Shown here: positions 9,269 through 17,833 of the stretch, piece after piece
Layout of the letters: every line of letters starts with the position of its first letter
How positions within the stretch are numbered: position 1 is the stretch's first letter
Assembly: GCF_902833225.1 (NCBI RefSeq)
Contig: NZ_CADFEI010000020.1
Coordinates: forward strand, 1-64,000
Length of the DNA stretch: 64,000 bases
DNA from: Burkholderia sp. BCC1644
GTDB lineage: Bacteria; Pseudomonadota; Gammaproteobacteria; Burkholderiales; Burkholderiaceae
Direction: 5' to 3'
Position numbers and translations under genes: made by a program
Notes under the pieces: model-generated
The model's input: the letters and a program-made list of their open reading frames with translations, nothing else
What the model was told of the DNA's origin: nothing
Database searches by the model: none

Positions 9269-9607
9269 ATGACACTCGCGAAGTTCTTCCTGCGCTTTAC
9301 CGTGATCCCGTTCGCCGCGATCGTGCTGGTGGCCGTCTGGGCGTTCAACCGCGAATCGGGCGAGATCGATGCGCGCCAGTACGCGGCACTCACGGCCGCC
9401 TATCCGTCGTTCACGCCGAAGCTGAAGCACGAGGTGGCCGACGCGTTGCAAGGCGGCAAGGTCGGGAAGGCCGATTACGGCGCGATCACGCGCGACGCGC
9501 TCGATGCGGGTTTCGTGCTCGACTGGCCGGCCGTGACGGACGACGTCGGCAGCGAGCGCGGCCGGCTGCTCGGCCTCGTGAACAGCGAGCGGCCGGCGTC
9601 GCGGTAG
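9269..9607 (+). CDS. Small membrane-anchored hypothetical protein
   Basis: 112 residues from the ATG at 9269. One N-terminal hydrophobic helix (FFLRFTVIPFAAIVLVAVWAF) anchors a soluble domain of about 80 residues (DARQYAALTAAYPSFTPKLK). The pattern suggests a single-pass inner-membrane protein with a periplasmic domain. It ends 12 bp before the convergent chromate-transporter gene. I do not recognise the family. Confidence 0.6.
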   Translation: MTLAKFFLRFTVIPFAAIVLVAVWAFNRESGEIDARQYAALTAAYPSFTPKLKHEVADALQGGKVGKADYGAITRDALDAGFVLDWPAVTDDVGSERGRLLGLVNSERPASR

Positions 9608-9619
9608 CCTGCAGGCCGC

Positions 9620-10147
9620 TCACTGCCCGATGCCCGTGAGCCCGATCAGCGCGCCGCCGGCGAGCAGCCACAGCGGATGGATGCGCGTGCGCCACGCGAG
9701 CACCGCGCACGCGGCCGTGATGCCCCACTGGATGGCCGTACGGTTCGATGCCTCGGAGATCAGCACCGCGCTTGCCGCGACGAGCCCGGCCGTGACGGGC
9801 ATCATCCCCTGCTGCACGTAGCGGCGCCACGGCCGGTCGCGAAAGCGCTCCCACGCATGCAGCGCGAGCACGGTGACGATCGACGACGGCCCGAACTTCG
9901 CGAGCGACGCGACCAGCAGCCCGGCCCAGCCGGCCACGTGCCAGCCGACCAGCGACACGATCATCATGTTCGGCCCGGGCGCCGCCTGGGCCAGCGCGAA
10001 CAGCGCGGTGAACTCGTGCGCGCTCATCCAGTGATGCACGTCGACGACCTGCCGCTGCATCTCCGGCAGGATCGTGTTGCCGCCGCCGAAGGCGAGCAGC
10101 GATAGCTGGCTGAAGATCGTCGCGATGGCGATCAGCGTGTCGGTCAT
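9620..10147 (-). CDS. Chromate transporter, C-terminal-type short CHR subunit
   Basis: 175 residues. FSQLSLLAFGGGNTILPEMQRQVVD near the N-terminus and FALAQAAPGPNMMIVSLVGW are the two conserved CHR-domain motifs. About six membrane segments follow. It is the second half of a two-gene CHR transporter: its ATG overlaps the stop of the upstream half by ATGA, so the two are translationally coupled. Short-chain CHR pairs are known to act together in chromate efflux. Natural substrate is inferred from family. Confidence 0.85.
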   Translation of the reverse strand: MTDTLIAIATIFSQLSLLAFGGGNTILPEMQRQVVDVHHWMSAHEFTALFALAQAAPGPNMMIVSLVGWHVAGWAGLLVASLAKFGPSSIVTVLALHAWERFRDRPWRRYVQQGMMPVTAGLVAASAVLISEASNRTAIQWGITAACAVLAWRTRIHPLWLLAGGALIGLTGIGQ

Positions 10148-10782
10148 GGGCGGTCTCCCGGCCGGGTGTCGCGCGCGGCGGCCTGCGCCGGCTGCGGCGT
10201 GCCCGCGTCGCGACGGCGCGACGCGAGCCACACGCTGACAGGCGTCAGCACGAGCATCGTGGTCAGCAGCGGAATGCGCAGCACCGCGATCGCGACGAAC
10301 GCGAGCGCCGCGATGCCGGCCGCCGCCGGTGCGTGCCGCAATGGCTTCGCGACCTTCACGGCCATCGCGACGAGCAGGCCGGCGGCCGCGGCCGCGAGCC
10401 CCGCGAACAGGTGCTGCACGTGCGGATCGTTCTGCGTCTTCGCGTACAGCACGCCGAGCGCGACGACGACGAGCGTCGGGCCCGCGATCAGCCCGAGAAT
10501 GCCGGCGAACGCGCCGGCAACGCCGCGAAAACGCATGCCGACGGCGACCGACAGGTTGATCACGTTGCCGCCCGGCAGGAACTGGCACAGGCCGAGCAGA
10601 TCGGTGAATTCGTCGGCGGAGAGCCACTTGCGCTCGTCGACGATCGTGCGTCGCGCGAACGGCAACGCGCCGCCGAACGACATCAGGCCGAGCGACAGGA
10701 AACCGGTGAACAGCTCGGCGAGGCCGACGCTGCGGGGCGCCGCGGCAGACGGCGGGGCGGCAGGTGGAACAGCGGATTGCAT
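10144..10782 (-). CDS. Chromate transporter, N-terminal-type short CHR subunit
   Basis: 212 residues. After a proline- and alanine-rich start of about 20 residues comes the CHR domain: LFTGFLSLGLMSFGGALPFARR and LCQFLPGGNVINLSVAVGMRF. Membrane helices fill the rest, and the tail is basic and polar. It overlaps the next gene by 4 bp. Together they make one antiparallel CHR transporter. The ATG at 10782 faces the LysR-type gene at 10879 across a shared promoter region of about 100 bp. Confidence 0.85.
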   Translation of the reverse strand: MQSAVPPAAPPSAAAPRSVGLAELFTGFLSLGLMSFGGALPFARRTIVDERKWLSADEFTDLLGLCQFLPGGNVINLSVAVGMRFRGVAGAFAGILGLIAGPTLVVVALGVLYAKTQNDPHVQHLFAGLAAAAAGLLVAMAVKVAKPLRHAPAAAGIAALAFVAIAVLRIPLLTTMLVLTPVSVWLASRRRDAGTPQPAQAAARDTRPGDRP

Positions 10783-10878
10783 GGTGCTCCTCACTAAACG
10801 GTGAACCGAGGTTACCGCCGTTCCGGATCGTGGCAAAACGATTTTATCGGCGCGCCCTTGTGATCTAGAATCACAAGC

Positions 10879-11763
10879 ATGGCACGCGATCTCCCGCCCT
10901 TTTCCGCGCTTCGGGCCTTTGAAGCCGCGGCACGACATGAAAGCTTCAGCGCCGCCGGCGACGAGCTGCATGTGACTCATGGTGCCATCAGCCGGCAGAT
11001 TGCCGGGTTCGAGGCGTGGCTCGGCAAGCCCGTGTTCCACCGCTACGGCAAGCGCGTGAAGCTCACCGACGAAGGCCGGCGCTACCTGGACACCGTGCGC
11101 GCGGCGTTCGACAGCATCGCGCACGCGACCGAGCAGCTGCGCAACACCGGCGCGGCGCGCGTGCTGCGCATCAACGCGCTACCGACCTTCGCGATGAAAT
11201 GGCTGCTGCCGCGCCTGTCGCGGTTCCAGCGCGACGTGCCGAACGTCGAGCTGAAGCTGTCGACGTCGAATGCGCCGCTCGACACGCTGAACGGCTTCGA
11301 CGTCGCGATCCGCCGCGGCCCCGGCCACTGGCCGAACTGCACGAGCGGCCACTTCCTCGACGAAAGCGTGATCCCGGTCTGCAGCCCGGCGCTGCTCAAG
11401 CGCGCGCCGATCGCGCGCGCGGACGATCTCGCGCGGCACGTGCTGCTGCATTCGGATACGCGGCCGGAAGGCTGGCGCGACTGGTTCGCGGCGGCCGGCG
11501 TGACGATGAAGGGGCGCAAGCGGCAGTCGTTCGACCACTTCTACCTGGCGCTGCAGGCAGCGGTCGACGGGTTGGGCGTCGCGCTCGGCCCGTTGCCGCT
11601 GATCGACGACGAGCTCGCGAGCGGCCGGCTCGTGATGCCGCTGCCCGGGCCGCGGATCGCGACGCGCAGCTACTGGTGGATCGCGCCGCGCGCACCGGCC
11701 GACGATCCGCTCGTCGCGCAGTTTTGCGCGTGGCTGCAGGCGCAGTCGAATACCGGCGCGTGA
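10879..11763 (+). CDS. LysR-family transcriptional regulator (GcvA-like)
   Basis: 294 residues. The N-terminal helix-turn-helix is LRAFEAAARHESFSAAGDELHVTHGAISRQIAGFEAWLG (residues ~11-50; here quoted only by its ends, FSAAGDEL and GAISRQIAG). The effector domain begins near residue 90 (RVLRINALPTFAMKWLLPRL), a form typical of the GcvA/AmpR branch. Being divergent from the chromate transporter pair, it probably controls that pair and itself. The inducer is unknown. Confidence 0.85.
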   Translation: MARDLPPFSALRAFEAAARHESFSAAGDELHVTHGAISRQIAGFEAWLGKPVFHRYGKRVKLTDEGRRYLDTVRAAFDSIAHATEQLRNTGAARVLRINALPTFAMKWLLPRLSRFQRDVPNVELKLSTSNAPLDTLNGFDVAIRRGPGHWPNCTSGHFLDESVIPVCSPALLKRAPIARADDLARHVLLHSDTRPEGWRDWFAAAGVTMKGRKRQSFDHFYLALQAAVDGLGVALGPLPLIDDELASGRLVMPLPGPRIATRSYWWIAPRAPADDPLVAQFCAWLQAQSNTGA

Positions 11764-11802
11764 GGGCGCGCCAGCGGGCGGCATGGCGCCGCCCGCTCGC
11801 GG

Positions 11803-13110
11803 TCAGACCACCGGGCCCGGTTCCTTTTCCTTGCGCAGGATCGCGTACAGGATGATCGCGCCGAACGTCGCGGTGCCGATCCCGCCGAGCCCGAAGCCGC
11901 CGATCTTCAGCGAGAAGTCGCCGGCGCCGAGCACGAGCGTGACGGCCGCGACGATCAGGTTGCGGTTGTCGGAGAAGTCGACCTTGTTGACGACCCAGAT
12001 CCGCGCGCCCGTCACCGCGATCAGCCCGAACACGACGATCGACACGCCGCCGAGCACGGGGCCCGGGATCGTCTGGATCACCGCGCCGAATTTCGGCGAG
12101 AAACCGAGCACGATCGCGATCACCGCGGCAACCGCGAACACCAGCGTCGAGTAGATCCGCGTGACGGCCATCACGCCGATGTTCTCCGCGTAGGTCGTCA
12201 CACCGGTGCCGCCGACGCTGCCCGACACGATCGTCGCGAGCCCGTCGCCGATGAACGCGCGGCCCACGTAGCGATCGAGGCTCGTGCCCGTCATCGCGCT
12301 GACGGCCTTGATGTGGCCGAGGTTCTCCGCGACCAGGATCACCGCGATCGGCGCGAGCATCAGCATCGCGTGCGGATCGAACACCGGCGCGCGGAAGCTC
12401 GGCACCCCGAACCAGGCCGCCTGCCCGACGATCGAGAAATCGATCGGCTTGCCGAGCCCCATCCCGTTGGTCGCGACCGCATAGATCGCGTAGGCGATCA
12501 CCAGCCCGACGAGGATCAGCAAGCGCTGCACCATGCCGCGCGAGAACACCGCGACGCCGCCGACGCACAGTACGGTCACGAGCGCCATCACCGAGTCGAA
12601 GGTCGACGCCGATACACCCTTCACCGCGATCGGCGCGAGGTTCAGCCCGATCACCGCAACGACCGCGCCGGTCACGACCGGCGGCATCAGCGTCTCGATC
12701 CAGTTCGTGCCGATCGCCTGCACCAGCGCGCCGATCGCGACGTACACCACGCCGCACGCGATGATCCCGCCGAGCGCGACCGGAATGTTCGGGTTCGGGC
12801 CGCTGCCGCCGTAGCCCGTCACCGCGATCACGAGGCCGATGAACGCGAAGCTCGAGCCGAGGTAGCTCGGCACGCGGCCGCCGACCAGCACGAAGAACAG
12901 CAGCGTGCCGATGCCCGACATGAAGATGCACAGGTTCGGGTCGAAGCCCATCAGTAGCGGCGCGAGCACGGTCGAACCGAACATCGCGACGACGTGCTGC
13001 ACGCCCATCGCGACCATCTGCGGCCACGGCAGGCGCTCGTCGGTGCCGACCACGCGCGATGCCGCGCCGGTCGACTGGACCCGCCAGCGCGGGAAATAGG
13101 AATCGGACAT
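11803..13110 (-). CDS. rutG: RutG-like nucleobase:proton symporter (uracil-xanthine permease family)
   Basis: 435 residues from the ATG at 13110. The start FPRWRVQST, then DERLPWPQMVAMGVQHVVAMFG and GGRVPSYLGSSFAFIG, match E. coli RutG nearly word for word. The NAT/NCS2 signature region AENIGVMAVTRIYS is near residue 290. About 14 membrane helices are expected. It should import uracil or a related pyrimidine. No other rut gene is nearby, so use of the symbol rests on sequence similarity only. It is convergent with the LysR gene. Confidence 0.75.
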   Translation of the reverse strand: MSDSYFPRWRVQSTGAASRVVGTDERLPWPQMVAMGVQHVVAMFGSTVLAPLLMGFDPNLCIFMSGIGTLLFFVLVGGRVPSYLGSSFAFIGLVIAVTGYGGSGPNPNIPVALGGIIACGVVYVAIGALVQAIGTNWIETLMPPVVTGAVVAVIGLNLAPIAVKGVSASTFDSVMALVTVLCVGGVAVFSRGMVQRLLILVGLVIAYAIYAVATNGMGLGKPIDFSIVGQAAWFGVPSFRAPVFDPHAMLMLAPIAVILVAENLGHIKAVSAMTGTSLDRYVGRAFIGDGLATIVSGSVGGTGVTTYAENIGVMAVTRIYSTLVFAVAAVIAIVLGFSPKFGAVIQTIPGPVLGGVSIVVFGLIAVTGARIWVVNKVDFSDNRNLIVAAVTLVLGAGDFSLKIGGFGLGGIGTATFGAIILYAILRKEKEPGPVV

Positions 13111-13308
13111 GGGGAAAGGGCTCCTGTCGGTCGCCGGCTGCCAAGGATGCGCCGGTCTGGAATCTGGCGCGAGTTTACGGAGCGGAAATGGGGCTGGCAA
13201 GCGGGCTGACGCGCGGGGCTGGCAGGCGGGGCTGACAGGCGTGCGACGCTGAGTGCCGCATGTGCCGCGCATGCGAAGCGGCGTGCGGCCGCGCGGCCCG
13301 GTGAAGCG

Positions 13309-13335
13309 GCCGCCCGCGCAGGGCACGCGGGCGGC
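13309..13335 (-). terminator. GC-rich hairpin downstream of flgL
   Basis: A 10-bp perfect stem (13309-13318 with 13326-13335, loop of 7) about 60 bp past the flgL stop. There is no T-run, so termination may need Rho, or it may simply protect the 3' end. Confidence 0.45.
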
Positions 13336-13392
13336 GGATGGCGCCGGCGGCGATGCAAGCGTGCGCTCACATCGCTGCCGACGCGCCGTGCA

Positions 13393-14634
13393 TCAGGGAT
13401 TGATGTACTGGAACAGCGACATGTTCTGCAGCTGCACGTAGGCCTTCTGCGCGCCGGTCAGCGCGTTCTGCACCTGCAGGTACTGGCTGATCGTCGTGAC
13501 CATGTTGGTGCTGGTCAGGTCCGACAGGTTGCTGGTCGTCTGCAGCGTCGCCGTCTGGTTGACGGCCTGCATCGCCTTGACTTCCTGCTCGCGGCCGCCG
13601 ACCGATGCCTGGATCGTCGTGACGTTGCGCATCGTGTTGCCGAGCTTGGTCGAGCCCGTCATCAGCGCATTCTTCAGCGCCGCGCCCGCCACCGCATTGG
13701 CGGTCACGGGCGTCTTCAGCGCCGAGATCATCGCGTCGAGCGTCGAGAACACGTCGGAGCCGCCGCTCGCCTGCGGCGCGGGCGAGACCGCGAACGTGTC
13801 GCCGGCGGCCGGCGTGCCCGACACCGCCACCGTCATCCCGCCGCCGAGCGAGATCGCCGAGCCCGCCGAATAGGCCTGCGCCGGCGTGGTGGTCGGCGGG
13901 CTGGCCGAGTTGTCGGTCACCGTGTAGGTCGGCGCGGCGGCCGTGCCGCCGAACGTGATCGAGTACTGATGGCCGTTCGTCGCGATCGACGGGTTCGTCA
14001 CCGTGACCGCGCCGATCGTGCCGGTGCCCGTGTTGCCCGCGCCGGCCGACGGCACCGGCGAGCTGCCGATCGCCGGCACCGACATGAAGACGGCGGCGCC
14101 CGTGTCGCCCTGCGACACGGTGCTCGAATCGGCGATCTGCACCTGGCGCGTCCCCGTGTCGCCGACATAGGCGACGCTGCCGCTCGGCGTCGTCGAAAAC
14201 GGCGCCGCCGAATTCTTCGTGCCGGCGAACAGGTAGTTGCCTGCGCCGTCGTTGGTGTTCGCGAGCGTCATCAGCTGGTCGCGGTAACCCTGCAGCTGCG
14301 TCGCGAGCGCCGAGCGGTCGCTGTCGGACAGCGAACCGTCGCCGGCGCGCACGAGCAGCGTCTGCGCGCTCGTCAGCACGCCGCTCACGCTCTGCAGCGT
14401 CTGGTCCTCGGCCTGCAGCGACGCGAGCGCCGTATTCTGGTTGGTCGCGTACTGCGACAGCGTCGCCGACGTCATCGACAGCTGCACGGCCTGCGCCGCG
14501 CCGGCCGGGTTGTCGGCCGCCGTCTGCAGGCTCACGCCGCTCGAGATCTGCTGATACAGCTGCGCGAGCTGGGCCTGCTGGTCGTTCATTTGGGAAACGT
14601 TCAGCTGGAAGAACTGGGCGCTGGAAATCCGCAT
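13393..14634 (-). CDS. flgL: Flagellar hook-filament junction protein FlgL
   Basis: 413 residues. The flagellin-like N-terminus RISSAQFFQLNVSQMNDQQAQLAQLYQQISSG (ends RISSAQFFQ and LYQQISSG) and C-terminus (NMVTTISQYLQVQNALTGA) form the D0/D1 coiled coil. The Ser/Thr/Gly-rich middle is the variable outer domain. FlgL (HAP3) links hook-side FlgK to the filament and is exported by the flagellar type III system with FlgN as chaperone. It follows flgK by 22 bp in the same transcript. Confidence 0.95.
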   Translation of the reverse strand: MRISSAQFFQLNVSQMNDQQAQLAQLYQQISSGVSLQTAADNPAGAAQAVQLSMTSATLSQYATNQNTALASLQAEDQTLQSVSGVLTSAQTLLVRAGDGSLSDSDRSALATQLQGYRDQLMTLANTNDGAGNYLFAGTKNSAAPFSTTPSGSVAYVGDTGTRQVQIADSSTVSQGDTGAAVFMSVPAIGSSPVPSAGAGNTGTGTIGAVTVTNPSIATNGHQYSITFGGTAAAPTYTVTDNSASPPTTTPAQAYSAGSAISLGGGMTVAVSGTPAAGDTFAVSPAPQASGGSDVFSTLDAMISALKTPVTANAVAGAALKNALMTGSTKLGNTMRNVTTIQASVGGREQEVKAMQAVNQTATLQTTSNLSDLTSTNMVTTISQYLQVQNALTGAQKAYVQLQNMSLFQYINP

Positions 14635-14656
14635 CGCTTCTATCCCTCGAATCCGG

Positions 14657-16639
14657 TCAGTTGAACAGGCCGAGCACGGTCTGGAACAGCGTCGCCGCCG
14701 TCTGGATCACTTTCGCGTTCGCCTGGTAAAGCTGCTGGTACTGCATCAGGTTGGCTGCTTCCTCGTTCGTGCTCACGCCCGACACCGACTGCTGCGCCTC
14801 GGTGATCTGGCCGATCAGCCCGGTCTGCGCGGCGCTCGACGATTTCAGCTGGGTCGTCGTGTTGCCGATGCCGTTCACGTAGCTCGCATAGGCACCCGTG
14901 AGCGTCGTCGTGCCGTTGCCGAGCGCCTTCGCGTTGACCAGCTTCGACAGCGCGAGCGCGTTGGAGCCGTCGCTGGTGCCGCCCGCGTACGGCCCGATCG
15001 TGAACGAGTCGCCGGTCGCCGGTGCGCCGGACAGCGTGACGCTCACGCCGTTGAGCGCGCCCGCGGCCGTCCCCGACATCGTCATCGTCGCGCCGGCTGC
15101 CGGGTCGTACGGGACGGTGTCCGTCGGGTTGTTGATCGTGACCGACGTCGGCGGCGTGGTGCCGATCGTCACCGTGGTGCCGACCGGGAAGCCCGTCAGC
15201 GTCTTCGCCGTCGCGTCGTAGGTCAGCTTGGTCGTCGGCACCTGGTAGCCCGCGGTCACGCCGCCCAGCGTGATCTTGCCCGTGCCGGTGTTGGTGCTCG
15301 CCGCCGACGTGACGGCCGGCGAGGCGGCCGCGATCGCCGATGCGCTCGTCGTCGCGAGGCCGAAGCCGTTCAGCGCGCCGCGCGTCGGCAGCACGGTGAA
15401 CTTGTCGCCGGCGTTCATCGAGCCCGACGGGGTCGAGAAATTCAGGCCGCCGAGCGAGACCGGCATCGGCCCCGCCTTCTGGTCGACCACCGCGCCGCTC
15501 GCGCGGTCGGTCAGCGTGTAGTTCGTGCCGTCGTAGGACAGCGTGTAGTCGCTCGTCGTCGGCTGCGACGCGTTCGCGAACGACACGGACAGCGACGCGT
15601 TGCCGGTATTGCCCTGGTTCGAGTACACGGTCGGCGACGGCATCGTGAACAGGTTGCCGCCCGGGTTGCCCGACAGGTCGATGCCGAGCGCGTTCTGCGC
15701 GTTGACCTGCGCGGCGAAGCTGGTCGCGATCGCGCCGAGCTGGGCCTGCGCGGGGTCGAGCGTCTGGCTGCGGAACGCGAGCAGGCCGCCGAGCGTGCCG
15801 CCCGACAGCGACGAATCGGGCAGCGCCTGGTTCGGCCCCTGCGGGTTCGCGCCGGCGATCCCCTGCGACACGACGGTCAGCTCGCTCGGATCCGACGGCG
15901 ACGTGACGGTCGCGAGCTGGTAGCTCTTGTCGGCGACGACGAGCGGCTGGCCGCCCGACATGAACACGCTGTAGCCGCTGTCGTTGCGCACGACCTGGAT
16001 GCCGGCGAGGCCCGACAGGTTCGACACCGCGAGGTCGCGCTGGTCCATCAGCTGGTTCGGCGGCTGGCCCTGGCTGCTCGCCGCCGCGATCTGCTGGTTC
16101 AGCTGCGCGATCTGCGCGGTGTAGGTGTTGATCTGCGACACGGTGCTGGTGAGCTGCGTGTTCACGCTCTGGCGCAGCGCGTCGTACTGCTGGCCGGCCG
16201 CGTTGATCTGGTTGGCCAGCGTCTGCGCGTTGCTGATCGCGGTCTGGCGCACCGACGGGTCGGACGCGTTGTTCGCGACGTTCTGCAACCCGGTGAAGTA
16301 GCTCGTGATCCCGGTCGAGATCCCCGCCGTCGGGCTGCCGATGTAGTTGTTCAGCTGCGCGACGAGCGTGTACCACGTCGTCAGCGCGCCGCCCTGCGTC
16401 TGCGCGGTGTTCAGCTGGTCGCTCAGGTACTGGCTGTACTGGCGCTGCACGGTGACGGTGCTCACGCCCTGCGGCATGTAACCGCTGCCCGTGTACTGGC
16501 CGCTCGTTTCGGCATAGACCGGCCGCTCGACCGTATAGCCGGGCGTCGCGGCGTTGCTGATGTTGTTGCCGGTCGTCGTGAGGCCCCAGAGCGCGGCATT
16601 CAGGCCGCTGACGCCGAGGTTCATGAGTGTGTTGGACAT
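14657..16639 (-). CDS. flgK: Flagellar hook-associated protein FlgK
   Basis: 660 residues from the ATG at 16639. The N-terminus NTLMNLGVSGLNAALWGLTTTGNNISNAATPGY holds the rod/hook ANNxANxxTPGY-type motif (GNNISNAATPGY). The C-terminus ends EEAANLMQYQQLYQANAKVIQ, the usual FlgK ending. The Gly/Ser/Thr-rich middle is long, as in other Burkholderia. It is HAP1, the first hook-filament junction protein. The frame is open above the ATG, but that stretch carries the FliA-type promoter. It forms an operon with flgL. Confidence 0.95.
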   Translation of the reverse strand: MSNTLMNLGVSGLNAALWGLTTTGNNISNAATPGYTVERPVYAETSGQYTGSGYMPQGVSTVTVQRQYSQYLSDQLNTAQTQGGALTTWYTLVAQLNNYIGSPTAGISTGITSYFTGLQNVANNASDPSVRQTAISNAQTLANQINAAGQQYDALRQSVNTQLTSTVSQINTYTAQIAQLNQQIAAASSQGQPPNQLMDQRDLAVSNLSGLAGIQVVRNDSGYSVFMSGGQPLVVADKSYQLATVTSPSDPSELTVVSQGIAGANPQGPNQALPDSSLSGGTLGGLLAFRSQTLDPAQAQLGAIATSFAAQVNAQNALGIDLSGNPGGNLFTMPSPTVYSNQGNTGNASLSVSFANASQPTTSDYTLSYDGTNYTLTDRASGAVVDQKAGPMPVSLGGLNFSTPSGSMNAGDKFTVLPTRGALNGFGLATTSASAIAAASPAVTSAASTNTGTGKITLGGVTAGYQVPTTKLTYDATAKTLTGFPVGTTVTIGTTPPTSVTINNPTDTVPYDPAAGATMTMSGTAAGALNGVSVTLSGAPATGDSFTIGPYAGGTSDGSNALALSKLVNAKALGNGTTTLTGAYASYVNGIGNTTTQLKSSSAAQTGLIGQITEAQQSVSGVSTNEEAANLMQYQQLYQANAKVIQTAATLFQTVLGLFN

Positions 16640-16694
16640 GCGCGATCCTGATGAGCCGGCCGCGCTGCGGCCGCCGGGTTGCGTGACTCCCGGT

Positions 16695-16721
16695 ATAACG
16701 GCCGCTGATCGGAAAAATTGA
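16695..16721 (-). promoter_or_regulatory. FliA (sigma-28) type promoter for flgKL
   Basis: On the minus strand the -35 TCAATTTT (16714-16721) and the -10 GCCGTTAT (16695-16702) are separated by 11 bases. The consensus is TAAAGTTT-N11-GCCGATAA, so 6 of 8 match in each box. The -10 is identical to that of the flgM promoter in this window. It lies 56 bases above the flgK ATG, as expected for a late flagellar operon. Confidence 0.75.
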
Positions 16722-16834
16722 GGAAAAAATGCACGCGCGACGCGCAAGCGCGCGTCGCCGGTCGAAGCGTCCGGCAGGTGCGGCCGGCGGAGGGTCGCGG
16801 GGCGCGCCGGGCAAGGCCGGCGGCCGCAGGCGCG

Positions 16835-17590
16835 TCAGGCCCGCGCGAGCGAGCGGCGCTTCATTTCGAGCTGCGTGATGAGCCGCTGCAGCGTGTTTTC
16901 CGCACTGCCCGGCAGCGACATGTAGCGGAAGCCGAGCTGGTAGCGCCGCGACCCGTTCGGCATCTGCGTCGAGCGCTGCGACACGAGCTGCAGGTCGAGC
17001 GACAGCTTGCCGTGGCCGGTCAGCTCGAGTTCGACGTCCGGCAGCAGCGTGCCGACCTCGAGCGCCTCGACGCGTTCGTCGGCCGTGCGCAGCCCCACGC
17101 CGCCGAGCGACAGGTTATGCACCTCGAACAGGAAACTCTCGCCGTCCGGCAGCTTGCCGCGGCACAGGAACGGATCGACGATCGGCGCGTCGACGCGGAA
17201 ATACTCGCGGCGCTGGATGCAGACCAGCACGTCGGGGAAATCGGCGACGAACGCGGGCAGCCCCTCGTAGCGCGTCTCGCGCGGCGTGCCCGTGGTGAAT
17301 TCGACGCGCACGCCCTCCGGCGAGGCCGCGAACGTGCAATGCGACGCGCCGAGGATGCCGGCGTTCTGCTCGGACAGCGCACCCCAGTCGAACGTGAACG
17401 TCCGCGCACCGACATCGACCTCGAGCAGGCGCGTGACGAGCTGGCCGCCCGGGTACTGGACGGTCAGGAAATCGCCGCGATTCACGAGGTTGCGCAACTG
17501 CACGCCGATTTCCAGGGGATTACGGCGGGCATAGTCGGGCCCGGAGTGGCCTGCATCCAGGCTGGGGTCCGTCGACGTTTCGATATTCAT
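16835..17590 (-). CDS. ycgR: Flagellar brake protein YcgR (PilZ domain)
   Basis: 251 residues. An N-terminal YcgR domain (NPLEIGVQLRNLVNRGDFLTV, residues ~24-115) is followed by a PilZ domain. The c-di-GMP-binding arginines are in QRREYFR (Arg127, Arg128, Arg132), and the second motif is NLSLGGVGL (~159-167, Asn in place of the usual Asp). When c-di-GMP is high, YcgR binds the flagellar motor and slows it. It sits between flgJ and flgK but has its own FliA-type promoter. A terminator-like hairpin lies in its leader. Confidence 0.9.
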   Translation of the reverse strand: MNIETSTDPSLDAGHSGPDYARRNPLEIGVQLRNLVNRGDFLTVQYPGGQLVTRLLEVDVGARTFTFDWGALSEQNAGILGASHCTFAASPEGVRVEFTTGTPRETRYEGLPAFVADFPDVLVCIQRREYFRVDAPIVDPFLCRGKLPDGESFLFEVHNLSLGGVGLRTADERVEALEVGTLLPDVELELTGHGKLSLDLQLVSQRSTQMPNGSRRYQLGFRYMSLPGSAENTLQRLITQLEMKRRSLARA

Positions 17591-17639
17591 GGCTAGCCGG
17601 TCTTTCTTGTCATGAGCGCCCGGACAACCGGTGCGCAGT

Positions 17640-17666
17640 AAAACCGGGCCAGATCACGGGCCCGGT
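17640..17666 (-). terminator. Terminator-like hairpin in the ycgR leader / after flgJ
   Basis: An 8-bp stem (17643-17650 with 17659-17666) is followed on the minus strand by TTTA. It can end transcripts coming from flgJ. It also lies downstream of the FliA-type promoter at 17683-17709, so ycgR transcripts from that promoter must pass through it. Confidence 0.65.
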
Positions 17667-17682
17667 CACAGGTCTCTCACAC

Positions 17683-17709
17683 TTAGCGGCAGTGCTGACC
17701 GAAAGTTTA
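17683..17709 (-). promoter_or_regulatory. FliA (sigma-28) type promoter for ycgR
   Basis: On the minus strand: -35 TAAACTTT (17702-17709), an 11-base spacer, -10 GCCGCTAA (17683-17690). This is 7 of 8 in both boxes against TAAAGTTT-N11-GCCGATAA, the best match in the window. It makes ycgR a late (class 3) flagellar gene. Confidence 0.85.
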
Positions 17710-17833
17710 GATCGAATTGGTGAATTTTTTCGCGCAAACGTTGAAACCGCGCGCGGCGGGCTGCCGGGCGCGGTCCGAAGGGGGAACCGGATGGCTGCGG
17801 GCGCCCGTTTTCAGCGAAAGCGGGCGCCGGCCG

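Noticed and set aside
17591..17682. A c-di-GMP riboswitch in the ycgR leader
   Set aside because: The leader is only about 90 bases and lacks the conserved GEMM core and tetraloop receptor; only a simple hairpin is present.
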